A DNA stretch of 55,941 bases, taken from the IMG/VR virus record IMGVR_UViG_3300046512_000149, positions 1 to 55,941 of that record. The stretch is one strand, 5' to 3'. Numbering within the stretch: position 1 is the first letter of the stretch; each line of letters starts with the position of its first letter. The notes beneath the pieces are model-generated. The model made no database searches. It saw only the letters and a list, made by a program, of their open reading frames with translations, and was not told the origin of the DNA. Source of the DNA: a virus. This document shows positions 22,506 through 31,187 of the stretch, in pieces. The position numbers and the translations under genes were made by a program.

Positions 22506-22527
22506 AAGCCGGCGTCCAGGCCGGCTT
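22506..22527. terminator. Strong hairpin after the small HTH gene
   Basis: AAGCCGGC (22506-22513) and GCCGGCTT (22520-22527), loop GTCCAG, just after the stop codon. In the plus direction only TT follows, so termination may be weak or regulated; in the minus direction an A-rich flank gives a better T-run. Confidence 0.5.
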
Positions 22528-22551
22528 CGTACAGCAACTACAGAGGAAACG

Positions 22552-22590
22552 ATGATATCACATCAGAAAAACGCGAGGCCGAACCCATGA
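22552..22590 (+). CDS. 12-residue leader ORF
   Basis: ATG 6 nt after GAGGAA encodes MISHQKNARPNP and its TGA overlaps the ATG of the next gene (ATGA). It has the only good ribosome site here, so it probably serves to couple translation. Confidence 0.4.
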   Translation: MISHQKNARPNP

Positions 22591-22769
22591 CGGACCTCTA
22601 CAAAAGCACGAAGGTCGTCGCGGCCGCCAAGGACTGGCGCGACACCGACAAGGCGAAGATCGCCGCGCCGGCCGCCGACAAGGATCAGGCTCGCAGTAAG
22701 CACCGCCTGAACGAGCAGAAGCTGCGCGCGGCAGTCGACGAGCTGGCGCCGAAAGGATCGCAACCATGA
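22587..22769 (+). CDS. Small charged protein
   Basis: 60 aa, MTDLYKSTKVVAAAKDWRDT, lysine-, alanine- and aspartate-rich throughout, probably helical. Joined to neighbours by 4-bp overlaps on both sides. No family recognised. Confidence 0.6.
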   Translation: MTDLYKSTKVVAAAKDWRDTDKAKIAAPAADKDQARSKHRLNEQKLRAAVDELAPKGSQP

Positions 22770-23224
22770 CGCTACCAGCCCGCTCCCAGCACCGCATCAC
22801 CATGATGGCCAGCCTGATCGCCGAACTCGCGCGGCGCGACATCACCGTCCAGCAGGCCGCCGACTTCCTGCACATGACCCACGCCGGCGGGAAGAACTAC
22901 ATGCGCGATCTGCGCATCGCTGGCCTGATTGCGATCGTCAGCGAAACCACCGGCACCGTCGGCCAGCCGGCACCCATCTACCGCCTCACCACCGACCATG
23001 CGGCCATTGATCAGTACCTGGCCGACCTGCGCGCATACCGCCTGCCGAAGCGTCAGACGCGCCCCGATGGAACCCTGCTGGCGCAAGCACTGAAGGACCC
23101 GACGCGCCACGTCCACCTGCTGCGCGACGACGCCGCCGGCTTCAAGCCGGTCATGCACCGCATTACGCCTGTCCGCGACAGCCTGGTGGCTGCGCTGTTC
23201 GGCGCGCCGAGAGCGCATGCATGA
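22766..23224 (+). CDS. Winged-helix type DNA-binding phage protein
   Basis: 152 aa. The N-terminal ~75 residues (ISPAR-like start, then LIAELARRDITVQQAADFLH, GGKNYMRDLRIAGLIAIV and PIYRLT) have the order of a winged helix-turn-helix. Remainder basic. The stop overlaps the methyltransferase start. Likely a regulator, target unknown. Confidence 0.65.
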   Translation: MTLPARSQHRITMMASLIAELARRDITVQQAADFLHMTHAGGKNYMRDLRIAGLIAIVSETTGTVGQPAPIYRLTTDHAAIDQYLADLRAYRLPKRQTRPDGTLLAQALKDPTRHVHLLRDDAAGFKPVMHRITPVRDSLVAALFGAPRAHA

Positions 23225-25353
23225 GGCGCGATGATTTCACCATGGCTCTGGACCTGGGAAGCGAGTTGATCATCGATAACTTCGCCGGCGGCGGCGGGAC
23301 GTCGACCGGCCTGGAGCAGGCTTTCGGGCGCCCGGTCGATATCGCCATCAACCACAATGCCGAAGCCCTCGCGATGCACGCCGCGAACCACCCGCACACG
23401 AAGCACCTGTGCGAGAGCGTTTGGGACGTCGATCCGATCAAAGTGACGAACAACCAGCCCGTCGGTCTGGTCTGGCTGTCGCCGGACTGCAAGCACTTCA
23501 GCAAGGCCAAGGGCGGCAAGCCCGTCGAGAAGAAGATTCGCGGTCTGGCCTGGGTCACTCTGCGCTGGGCGGCGAAGTGCAAGCCGCGCGTGATCATGCT
23601 GGAAAACGTCGAAGAGTTCAAAACGTGGGGTCCGCTGATTGTCGACGCCGACGGCAACGCAAAGCCGGATCCCGCAAAGAAGGGCAAGACGTTCGAGAGC
23701 TTCATCCGCCAACTGGAGGGCCATGGCTACACGGTCGACCACCGCGAGTTGCGCGGCTGCGACCACGACACGCCCACAATCCGCAAGCGGTTCTTCCTGG
23801 TGGCGCGCCGTGACGGCATTCCGATCCAGTGGCCTGCGCCCACGCACGGCGCACCGGGCAGTATCGGCGTGCGCACCGGCAAGCTGAAGCCTTACCGCAC
23901 GGCCGCCGAGTGCATCGACTGGTCGCTGGAGTGCCCATCGATCTTTACGCGCAAGAAGCCGCTGGCCGAGGCCACGCTGCGCCGCATCGCCAAGGGCATC
24001 ATGCGGTACGTGGTCGACTCCGCAAATCCGTTCATTGTGGGGCAGGGCGGCCCGATCTACAGCGGCAAGCCGAAATCGGTCAATGACCCATTCGGCACGC
24101 TCACGACTGAAAACCATCGCTCCGTGGTCGTGCCGTCGATCGTGCCGGTGACGCACCAGGGCGGCGATCGCAGTGATTCGATCTTGGAGCCGTTCCGCAC
24201 CATCACCGGTGCGAATCGCGGGGAGAAGGCGCTGTCTACCGCTTTCTTGTCGCCGTACTACAGCGACAAGCGCCCGAAAGACGCCCGAGGTCAGTCTCCG
24301 GACGAGCCCGTGAAGACGGTGACCACCGAGAACCGCCACGCCCTTGTGTCAGCGACACTGATCGATGCGGCCCACGGAGAGGTTTCGCCTACCGGTGTGA
24401 AGCGCTGGGGGCAGGGCGTGCAGGACATCGAAACACCGCTCGGCACCGTCGTCGCCAGCGGCAATAAGGCCATGGCCACGGCTTTTCTGGCGAAGCACTA
24501 CACCGGCGTCGTCGGCTCCGATCTGGATGACCCGCTGGGCACCGTGACATCGTCCGACCACCATAGCCTGGTGACGGCGCTGCTGACCGAGCACGCCAAC
24601 GCGAGCAATCAGCGCGTGATGCCGATCGACGAACCGCTGCGCACGATCTGTGCTCAGGTCAAGGGCGGCCACTTCAGCATGGTGTCGGCGCACGTCACTA
24701 AATTTCGCTCCGGCGCAGTCGGTAGCGGCCTTGATGAGCCACTGCACACAGTGACCGCAGGCGGCCAGCAAGCGCGGCCCGGGACCGGGAACGCCATGGG
24801 AATCGTCACTGCCCATATCGAATCGCTGTACGGTCAAAAAGGAAACGAGGCTCGCGCCGCCGACATGCGGGAACCAATGAAGACGGTGACGGCGTCGGCC
24901 CGACATGCGGTCATGACAAGCAACCTGGTAAAGCTGCGCGGCACGAGTACCGCGTCCGGCACGGACGAGCCGCTGGGCACGGTCAGTGCTGGCGGCCAGC
25001 ACCACGCCGAGGTGCGCGCCTTCCTGCTTGCCTACTACGGCGCAAGCGAGACGAACAACATCGACGATCCGCTGAACACGGTCACGAGCAAGGACCGCTT
25101 CGGCCTGGTCACGATCCACGGCCAGGACTATCAGATCGTCGACATCGGGTTGCGCATGCTGGCACCGCGCGAACTGTTCCGGGCCCAGGGTTTCCCCGAT
25201 AACTACATCATCGGCGACGATCCGGAGCAGGGCTTGAGCCTGACGAAATCAGCCCAGGTGCGCATGTGCGGGAACTCCGTGTGCCCACCGATGGCGAAGG
25301 CCCTGATTCTTGCCAACTTCAAGCACGAGCGCGAGATTGCGAGCGCAGCATGA
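23221..25353 (+). CDS. DNA cytosine-C5 methyltransferase with long repeat-rich specificity region
   Basis: 710 aa. Transfers methyl from SAM to cytosine C5 in DNA. Motif I is at 19-30 (DNFAGGGGTSTG), the catalytic cysteine C90 in LSPDCKHFSK, ENV at 128-130, and TIRKRFFLVARR near 186-197; the last conserved motif is at the C-terminus (CGNSVCPPMAKAL). Between ~275 and ~640 there are about ten copies of a short unit of the form D-E-P-L-x-T-V-T followed by H/R-x-L-V, where family members usually have one target-recognition domain. No restriction partner is adjacent, so self-protection of phage DNA is likely. Confidence 0.88.
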   Translation: MRRDDFTMALDLGSELIIDNFAGGGGTSTGLEQAFGRPVDIAINHNAEALAMHAANHPHTKHLCESVWDVDPIKVTNNQPVGLVWLSPDCKHFSKAKGGKPVEKKIRGLAWVTLRWAAKCKPRVIMLENVEEFKTWGPLIVDADGNAKPDPAKKGKTFESFIRQLEGHGYTVDHRELRGCDHDTPTIRKRFFLVARRDGIPIQWPAPTHGAPGSIGVRTGKLKPYRTAAECIDWSLECPSIFTRKKPLAEATLRRIAKGIMRYVVDSANPFIVGQGGPIYSGKPKSVNDPFGTLTTENHRSVVVPSIVPVTHQGGDRSDSILEPFRTITGANRGEKALSTAFLSPYYSDKRPKDARGQSPDEPVKTVTTENRHALVSATLIDAAHGEVSPTGVKRWGQGVQDIETPLGTVVASGNKAMATAFLAKHYTGVVGSDLDDPLGTVTSSDHHSLVTALLTEHANASNQRVMPIDEPLRTICAQVKGGHFSMVSAHVTKFRSGAVGSGLDEPLHTVTAGGQQARPGTGNAMGIVTAHIESLYGQKGNEARAADMREPMKTVTASARHAVMTSNLVKLRGTSTASGTDEPLGTVSAGGQHHAEVRAFLLAYYGASETNNIDDPLNTVTSKDRFGLVTIHGQDYQIVDIGLRMLAPRELFRAQGFPDNYIIGDDPEQGLSLTKSAQVRMCGNSVCPPMAKALILANFKHEREIASAA

Positions 25354-25802
25354 CCGCCGCCCAGCTCGCATTCGATTTCGCGCAACCGGTGACCACGCCG
25401 GCCGCGCGCCGCCATGATTTCGACGGTGAGGCTCGCGCCTACTGGCGCGTCGGCATGGTCACCAGCCTGCGTTGCTTCTGCATGATCGAAGGCGGCGAGC
25501 AGCGCTACACACAAATGCTACCGGGCGTTGTCGAGGCGATCGCGGGCGATCTGGCCAGTGTGCGCATCTACGCGGCGCCGGAGTATGGGTACCGGCTGGA
25601 GAACTACCCGCTGCATCTGGCGCTGGCCGTGAATGTGCCACTGCGCGACTTGGGGAGGTATGGATTGAGCTCGCGCTTGCAGTGGATCGTTGACGCAGGG
25701 CTGCTAGCGACCGGCGATCCAGAAATGGTAAAGGAACTGCGCAAGCGCTCTGGTCGCGTCGATTTCGCGCCAGGGTGCGCAATTCGGCTGGGGGAAGCGT
25801 GA
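25350..25802 (+). CDS. Hypothetical phage protein
   Basis: 150 aa from MTAAQLAFDFAQPVTTPAAR. I use this ATG because it overlaps the methyltransferase stop (ATGA). Contains EARAYWRVGMVTSLRCFCMI and PEYGYRLENYPLHLAL; no family recognised. N-terminal FDF motif resembles a sliding-clamp or partner-binding peptide (QLAFDF), which is only a suggestion. Confidence 0.62.
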   Translation: MTAAQLAFDFAQPVTTPAARRHDFDGEARAYWRVGMVTSLRCFCMIEGGEQRYTQMLPGVVEAIAGDLASVRIYAAPEYGYRLENYPLHLALAVNVPLRDLGRYGLSSRLQWIVDAGLLATGDPEMVKELRKRSGRVDFAPGCAIRLGEA

Positions 25803-25813
25803 TCGTGCCAACC

Positions 25814-26083
25814 TCAAGGCAAGCGTTTCAATCCGTCCGAGTAAGCGGTAATTTCAACTCGCGGGTCCACGCTAACCTCATAGTCAGCAAGAGCGTCCCT
25901 TGCAACCTGTTCGCCAAACACCTCGGGATCAGGAAAGCCGCGCGACGTGTCGATGACTGCGTTATAGACACTGAGAATCTCTGTCTCGGGGCCGTCGCGA
26001 TAGATCGTTGCTACGACTCGATCGCTACTCAATTCGACTTCGATGGTGCACGGCTCGCCCTTGGCGATATAGCTGTAACGCAT
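25814..26083 (-). CDS. Opposite-strand small accessory protein
   Basis: 89 aa, MRYSYIAKGEPCTIEVELSS, predicted beta-rich then helical (DPEVFGEQVARDALADYEV). GGAG 6 nt before the ATG supports translation. It runs against the rightward operon and is likely an accessory (moron) gene. Function unknown. Confidence 0.62.
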   Translation of the reverse strand: MRYSYIAKGEPCTIEVELSSDRVVATIYRDGPETEILSVYNAVIDTSRGFPDPEVFGEQVARDALADYEVSVDPRVEITAYSDGLKRLP

Positions 26084-26117
26084 ATGAACTCCGTATTGTT
26101 AAAAAGGACAGAATAAC

Positions 26118-26555
26118 ATGATGTATGACCTAAGCCGCACCGAGCGGCAACACCGCGCCATCAACAAAGAAACAACCACCGGCGCGCTGATCCCGAAGCG
26201 CTGCGCCTGCGGCAAGTCCGCCACGGCCAAGCAGCTGGCCCAGCACGGAAAGTGCGTCGCTTGCCAGGAGGTCGACCGCGCGGCCGCGCTGCTGCCGGAG
26301 GATATCGAGATCCTGCGCCATATGCTGGGCGCGACGCCGCACCACCCGCGCCTGCGCTGGGGATTCCGCAACGAATACCTGGTGAACCGCCGCGACCTTC
26401 CGTCGATGGAGCGCCTGCTGGCGGCCGGCTTCGTCCACGCCGGCGGCACGCTGCTGCAGCTGAAGTACTTCCACGCGACGGCGCCTGGTTGCAAGCTGGT
26501 CGGCGTGGCCGGCAAGCGCGCCGATGTGGCGCTGGCACTGGGAGCGCGGCCATGA
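26118..26555 (+). CDS. Hypothetical protein with zinc-binding cysteines
   Basis: 145 aa. Cysteines at KRCACGKS and KCVACQEV form a possible four-cysteine zinc site near residues 28-50; the C-terminal half has NEYLVNRRDLPSMERLLAAG. AAGGA is 9 nt before the first of two adjacent ATG codons. Coupled to the next gene by ATGA. Confidence 0.65.
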   Translation: MMYDLSRTERQHRAINKETTTGALIPKRCACGKSATAKQLAQHGKCVACQEVDRAAALLPEDIEILRHMLGATPHHPRLRWGFRNEYLVNRRDLPSMERLLAAGFVHAGGTLLQLKYFHATAPGCKLVGVAGKRADVALALGARP

Positions 26556-26782
26556 CGCAGTTGCGATATGACGACGCAGCCCTGAGCCGCAAGGAGCGCC
26601 TGCGCGAAGCCACGCAGCAAGCGCACGCGCGCGGTAGCCGCAACCAGGCCGACACCGACCGCTACAACGGCGCCCTGATGCGCCGCGACCCGCGCCTGAA
26701 CCGCCTGCTGAAGGCGTTCACCGCGTTGCCGAATGCGGAGCGCGAGGCGTTCGTTGATCGGGCGCTGGCGGTGAAGTCGTGA
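26552..26782 (+). CDS. Small basic helical protein
   Basis: 76 aa, MTQLRYDDAALSRKERLREA, arginine-rich in the middle and helical at the C-terminus (LLKAFTALPNAEREAFVDRA). Overlaps the preceding stop by 4 bp. No family recognised. Confidence 0.6.
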   Translation: MTQLRYDDAALSRKERLREATQQAHARGSRNQADTDRYNGALMRRDPRLNRLLKAFTALPNAEREAFVDRALAVKS

Positions 26783-26790
26783 ACAGTTAT

Positions 26791-27411
26791 TCAATCCAGG
26801 CCGAGCTCCGATTTAAGGGCGGTTTGAGCCAATTGCATCTTCTGAGTTGCGTTCAAGTAGGACCGTTTCAGGGCGTCGCCGTAGTGCGCGAGAATTTCAT
26901 AGCGGGTTTTGCGCAATTCGCTATGCACGAAGTCGCCATGAATTGCAGACAAATATTTTGCTTCCTCAAACCGCTCCACCAAAACGTTATTGAATTTTAC
27001 GCTCGAAACAAATGCGCCAGAGTGTCCATAGCAAGTGATCAGGAGTCGACGGAGTTCGTCATTTGGTATCTGCCCGAGCCGCGCGGTGGACGCTTCATAA
27101 ATAAGGAAAGGGTGTTCCATCAACGGAATGATGTACAAAAATGGCTCACCGGTGGGCGTCTCCAAAAGCAACTTTCCATTTTGTTCCGCGAATCCGCTGG
27201 ATACAACAGTCATCTCGTCGAGCAAGTTTCTAAGCAAGTACTTCACTTGGTCCGCATCATCCTTTGCAGCCGTTCGCAGCGAATCTGCCTTTTGCTTCCA
27301 CGGAACACCGATCGCGATCACGAGTGCTATCAGCGCGCCGATCGCCTGAAGCCACGAAGCAAGGCCGGGATGCTTTTCAATCCAGCAGAGGAGTTCGAGG
27401 CAGTTAGCCAT
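26791..27411 (-). CDS. Opposite-strand membrane protein
   Basis: 206 aa. One N-terminal membrane helix (SWLQAIGALIALVIAIGVPW) and a cytoplasmic helical domain (DADQVKYLLRNLLDEM onward). This N-anchored layout is common in phage accessory proteins of unknown role. Only a weak GAAAG site precedes the ATG. Together with 25814-26083 and 27489-27749 it forms a series of minus-strand insertions in the rightward operon. Confidence 0.65.
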   Translation of the reverse strand: MANCLELLCWIEKHPGLASWLQAIGALIALVIAIGVPWKQKADSLRTAAKDDADQVKYLLRNLLDEMTVVSSGFAEQNGKLLLETPTGEPFLYIIPLMEHPFLIYEASTARLGQIPNDELRRLLITCYGHSGAFVSSVKFNNVLVERFEEAKYLSAIHGDFVHSELRKTRYEILAHYGDALKRSYLNATQKMQLAQTALKSELGLD

Positions 27412-27440
27412 GATTTTCTTTCTAAATGGAAAATCTTAGC

Positions 27441-27503
27441 ATGATGCGCCGCTCACCCATGAAGCCCGGCACCGCACCCCAAAAGCGATCAGCGACGCAA
27501 TGC
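27441..27503 (+). pseudogene. Possible relic of the NinG start
   Basis: From 27441 the plus strand reads MMRRSPMKPGTAPQKRSA, resembling the N-terminus of the intact NinG 400 bp further on (MKRSSMPPRSAPMKAG). The frame then passes into sequence antisense to the gene at 27489-27749. It may be the old 5' end left when that gene was inserted. Confidence 0.35.
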
Positions 27504-27749
27504 GTCAATCAGTTGCTTAGCCTCTTCGAGAAGGGCGCCAATACATGCATCGCCGGTTGGAAAGCTTCGGCCGCCAGTGCTCAGAACCTGAATTCGCGGA
27601 TCTACCCAGGCACCCGGGTCTTCGCCAGCCTGCAATTCGGCCTCGGCAATAGCCGTGTATCTCGGTGGGTGGTTGACTTTGCTTGCGATGTGGTTGCATC
27701 GGACGGTGATATCCCAGCCATGGTAGGCCTCCTGAATGGTATGCGACAT
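27489..27749 (-). CDS. Opposite-strand small accessory protein
   Basis: 86 aa from MSHTIQEAYHGWDITVRCNH, after AAGG 8 nt upstream. Compact, with histidine/tyrosine-rich first half and a helical C-terminus (CIGALLEEAKQLIDALRR). Lies between a relic and the intact start of NinG. No function recognised. Confidence 0.62.
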   Translation of the reverse strand: MSHTIQEAYHGWDITVRCNHIASKVNHPPRYTAIAEAELQAGEDPGAWVDPRIQVLSTGGRSFPTGDACIGALLEEAKQLIDALRR

Positions 27750-27838
27750 GCTCGGCCTTTTGAGGTTGTTGTAAATATTATTACGCAAGTTGAGTCAATA
27801 AGTGATAGCTTTTTGCTATTGAATTGGCGGGTGATGCT

Positions 27839-28540
27839 ATGAAGCGATCCTCTATGCCGCCTCGCAGCGCCCCCATGAAAGCGGGATCGTTCGCGCGCGG
27901 CGAGCGCATTGAAGCCCGCGAGGTGACGAAGGCCATCACCAAGGCTGCGCGCGCGAAGAAGTGCAAGGTGCGCACCTGCCGCGCGGAGTTCGTGCCCGAT
28001 CAGCCATTTGTCGAATGGTGCTCGCCCGACTGCGGCGCCGCCCTAGCGCTGGCCAAGATCGAAAAGCAGCGCCAGGCCGCCGCCAAAGCCGACCGCAAGG
28101 ACACCCAGCAGAAGCTCGAAAAGTTCAAGCGTAAGGCCGATCACGTCGCAGACTGCCAGAAGGCATTCAACGCCTGGGTGCGGTTCCGCGATCGCGATGA
28201 GCCCTGCATCGACTGCGGCCGCCGCGCCGGCGCCGGATCGCTCACCGGCGGCGACTACGACGCCGGCCACTATCTCTCGCGCGGCAGTCACCCGCACCTG
28301 CGCTTCGATGTGCGCAACGTGTTCAAGCAGCTAAAGGGCTGCAACCGGCCCGGCGGCACCACGGCGGCATCCTTCCGCGCCGGCGTCGTCGCGCGCATCG
28401 GCTTGGCCGCCGTCGAGGCCTTGGAGGCCGACAACGAGCCGCGCAAGTACTCGGTCGAACAGTTGCAGGCGATGACCGCGCACTACCGAAAATTATTGAA
28501 GGACCTGAAGGCTGCTGCTGGACCAGCTGCCGGAATTTAA
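27839..28540 (+). CDS. ninG: NinG/Rap recombination protein
   Basis: 233 aa. Lambda NinG (Rap) is a Holliday-junction/D-loop endonuclease. The signature is present: a cysteine cluster (CKVRTCRAEF, EWCSPDCGA), then a charged coiled coil, then PCIDCGRRAG, YDAGHYLSRGSH, LRFDVRNVFKQLKGCNRPGG. Start at MKRSSMPPRS, as is usual in the family. Confidence 0.88.
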   Translation: MKRSSMPPRSAPMKAGSFARGERIEAREVTKAITKAARAKKCKVRTCRAEFVPDQPFVEWCSPDCGAALALAKIEKQRQAAAKADRKDTQQKLEKFKRKADHVADCQKAFNAWVRFRDRDEPCIDCGRRAGAGSLTGGDYDAGHYLSRGSHPHLRFDVRNVFKQLKGCNRPGGTTAASFRAGVVARIGLAAVEALEADNEPRKYSVEQLQAMTAHYRKLLKDLKAAAGPAAGI

Positions 28541-28556
28541 CCGAAACGGAAAAGAC

Positions 28557-31187
28557 ATGAGCGCATTTAGCACTGACGAACAAAAACTGCTGGTCCAGGC
28601 CGAGTATGGCCAGTTCCTGCGCGAGAAGATCAAGCTAGCACAGAAGAAGGGCTTCGACGTGTCGCTGGAGCAGATCCACCCGGGCCTGAAGCCGCACACG
28701 CGCGACATCGTACGCTGGGCCCTCGCCGGCGGCCAGCGCGCGATATTCGCGTCGTTCGGCCTGCACAAGACCAGCACCAACCTGGAGGTGATGCGCCAGA
28801 TCGGCATTCACCGGCCGGGCGGTGTCCGCGGCATCGTCGCTCCGCTCGGCGTGCGCCAGGAGTTCTCGCGCGAGGTCGCGAAGCGGTTCACCGGCGACCA
28901 GGTGGTCGACCTGCGGTTTATCCGCACGGATGCGGAGATCGACGACCCGGCCACCATCTACATGACGAACTACGAGTCGGTCCGCGAGGGAAAAATCGAC
29001 GTTTCGAAGTGGCTGGCGTCCGGCCTGGACGAGGCTAGCGTGCTGCGCAGCTACGGTAGCAAGACCTACCAGGAATTCTTGCCCATGTTCGAGCCGGTCG
29101 AATTCAAGTTCGTCTACACGGCCACGCCCAGCCCGAACCGCTTCAAGGAACTGATTCACTATGCCGGCTACCTGGGCGTGATGGACACCGGCCAGGCGCT
29201 GACCAGATTCTTCCAGCGCGACAGCGAGAAGGCCGGCAACCTGACCCTGTACCCCCACAAGGAGCATGAATTCTGGTTGTGGGTGGCCAGTTGGGCGGTG
29301 TTCATCCAGCGTCCGAGCGACCTGGGCCACTCGGACGAGGGCTACGACCTGCCGCCGATCGAGGTGCGCTATCACGAAGTGCCGAGCAACTACGAGACGG
29401 CCGGCGCCGAGAAGAACGGCCAGGGCCTGCTGATCCCAAATGTCGCCATGGGCCTGTCGGCCGCCGCCGGCGAGAAGCGGGACAGCATGAGTGCGCGTGT
29501 GGCCAAGGTCGCCGAGATCATCGCGGCGGATCCTGACGACCACTTTCTGGTCTGGCATGACCTGGAGGATGAGCGCCACGCCATCCAGGCCGCGATCCCG
29601 GCCGCCGTCAGTGTGTGGGGTACCCAGCAGATCGACGAGCGCGAGCAGCGCATCGCCGACTTCAGTGACGGCAAGTTTCCGATCCTGTCGACGAAGCCGA
29701 TCATCGCCGGCAGCGGCTGTAACTTCCAACAGCACTGCCATCGTGAGATTTTCGCGGGGATCGGGTTCAAGTTCAACGACTTCATCCAGGCTATCCACCG
29801 CGTGCAGCGCTTCCAGCAGTCGCACCCGGTGATCATCGACATCGTGCACACCGAGGTGGAGCGCAAGGTGCTGGCGGACCTGCAGGTGAAGTGGCGGCTG
29901 CACGAGGAGATGCAGGCCAAGATGGGCGAGATCATCCGCACCTACGGGCTCGACCAGCTAACTATGCAGGATTCGCTCGCGCGCACGATCGGGGTCGACC
30001 GGCATGCCGTCGCCGGCGAGCGCTTCAGCGTGGCGAACAACGACTGTGTGCTCGAAGCGATGGCGCAGCCGGAAAACTCGGTGGGCATGATCATCACCAG
30101 CATCCCGTTCGCAAACCATTACGAATACACGCCGAGCTACAACGACTTCGGCCACACGCAGGATAACGACCACTTTTGGCACCAGATGGACTTCCTCACA
30201 CCGCAGCTGCTGCGCATACTGCAGCCGGGCCGCATCTACGCCTGTCACGTCAAGGACCGGATCAACTTCGGCAACGTCACCGGCGCCGGCGTGCCCACGG
30301 TCAGCCCGTTCCACGCTGAGGCGCTTTTCCACGGCATCAAGCATGGCTTCGACTACCTCGGCATGATCACGGTGGTGACCGACGTGGTGCGCGAGAACAA
30401 CCAGACTTACCGCCTGGGATATTCCGAAGTCTGCAAGGACGGCACGAAGATGGGCGTCGGCTCGCCGGAGTACATCCTGCTATTCCACAAGCCGCAGACC
30501 GACCGCTCGCGCGGCTACGCCGACACGCCGGTGACGAAGCTGAAGCCGCAGTGCCTGGCAGAGGACGGCACTGCGGTGGAGTTCAGCCGCACGCTGCCGC
30601 CAATCCCCGGCACCGGCTACAGCGTGGCGCGCTGGCAGGTCGACGCGCATGCGCTCTGGCGCTCAAGCGGTGATCGCCTGCTGGGCGCCGTCGAATTGGC
30701 CGCCTTCGGCCCGGCCAAGCTGGCGAAAATGTTCACTGAGCTGTCGCTGGCCAACGTCTACGATTATGAGCTGCACGTGGGTACCGGCGAGCAGATGCTG
30801 GCGAATAAGACGCTGCCGGCCACATACCTGAGCCTGGCGCCCGGCAGCGGCGACCCGATGGTTTGGCACGACATCGTCCGCATGCGCACGCTTAACGGCG
30901 AGCAGTCGGCGCGCGCGGTCGAGAACCACGTTTGTCCATTCCAGATCGATATCGTCGACCGCTTGATTCTGCGCTACACCAATCCGGGCGAGAAGGTCTA
31001 CGACCCGTTCTGCGGTCTGGGCACGGTGCCTGTGCGCGCGCTGAAGCTGGGGCGCACCGGCGGCGGATCGGAACTGAACCCGGCGTACTTCGCCGACCAG
31101 GTGCACTACTGCCGTGCGATGGAGCGCGAAGTCAGCATGCCGACACTGTTCTCACTGGAGGATTCGGATCGGGAGAATGCATCGTGA
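28557..31187 (+). CDS. SF2 helicase fused to a DNA methyltransferase
   Basis: 876 aa. The N-terminal half is an SNF2-like helicase: a P-loop-like segment at 68-73 reads GLHKTS instead of GxGKT, motif II is DEAS at 158-161, and later helicase motifs follow (FLVWHDLEDER; AGSGCNFQQH; QAIHRVQRFQQ). The C-terminal half is a permuted beta-class amino-methyltransferase: ITSIPFANHYEY takes the place of the D/S/N-PP-Y/F motif IV, and the SAM-binding YDPFCGLGTVPVRAL is near residue 820. Fused helicase-MTases of this kind occur in phages; the substrate base (adenine N6 or cytosine N4) is not clear. Confidence 0.8.
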   Translation: MSAFSTDEQKLLVQAEYGQFLREKIKLAQKKGFDVSLEQIHPGLKPHTRDIVRWALAGGQRAIFASFGLHKTSTNLEVMRQIGIHRPGGVRGIVAPLGVRQEFSREVAKRFTGDQVVDLRFIRTDAEIDDPATIYMTNYESVREGKIDVSKWLASGLDEASVLRSYGSKTYQEFLPMFEPVEFKFVYTATPSPNRFKELIHYAGYLGVMDTGQALTRFFQRDSEKAGNLTLYPHKEHEFWLWVASWAVFIQRPSDLGHSDEGYDLPPIEVRYHEVPSNYETAGAEKNGQGLLIPNVAMGLSAAAGEKRDSMSARVAKVAEIIAADPDDHFLVWHDLEDERHAIQAAIPAAVSVWGTQQIDEREQRIADFSDGKFPILSTKPIIAGSGCNFQQHCHREIFAGIGFKFNDFIQAIHRVQRFQQSHPVIIDIVHTEVERKVLADLQVKWRLHEEMQAKMGEIIRTYGLDQLTMQDSLARTIGVDRHAVAGERFSVANNDCVLEAMAQPENSVGMIITSIPFANHYEYTPSYNDFGHTQDNDHFWHQMDFLTPQLLRILQPGRIYACHVKDRINFGNVTGAGVPTVSPFHAEALFHGIKHGFDYLGMITVVTDVVRENNQTYRLGYSEVCKDGTKMGVGSPEYILLFHKPQTDRSRGYADTPVTKLKPQCLAEDGTAVEFSRTLPPIPGTGYSVARWQVDAHALWRSSGDRLLGAVELAAFGPAKLAKMFTELSLANVYDYELHVGTGEQMLANKTLPATYLSLAPGSGDPMVWHDIVRMRTLNGEQSARAVENHVCPFQIDIVDRLILRYTNPGEKVYDPFCGLGTVPVRALKLGRTGGGSELNPAYFADQVHYCRAMEREVSMPTLFSLEDSDRENAS

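Noticed and set aside
23053-24339. 428-codon minus-strand open frame opposite the methyltransferase
   Set aside because: It is the antisense of a gene with clear catalytic motifs and has no recognisable protein features.
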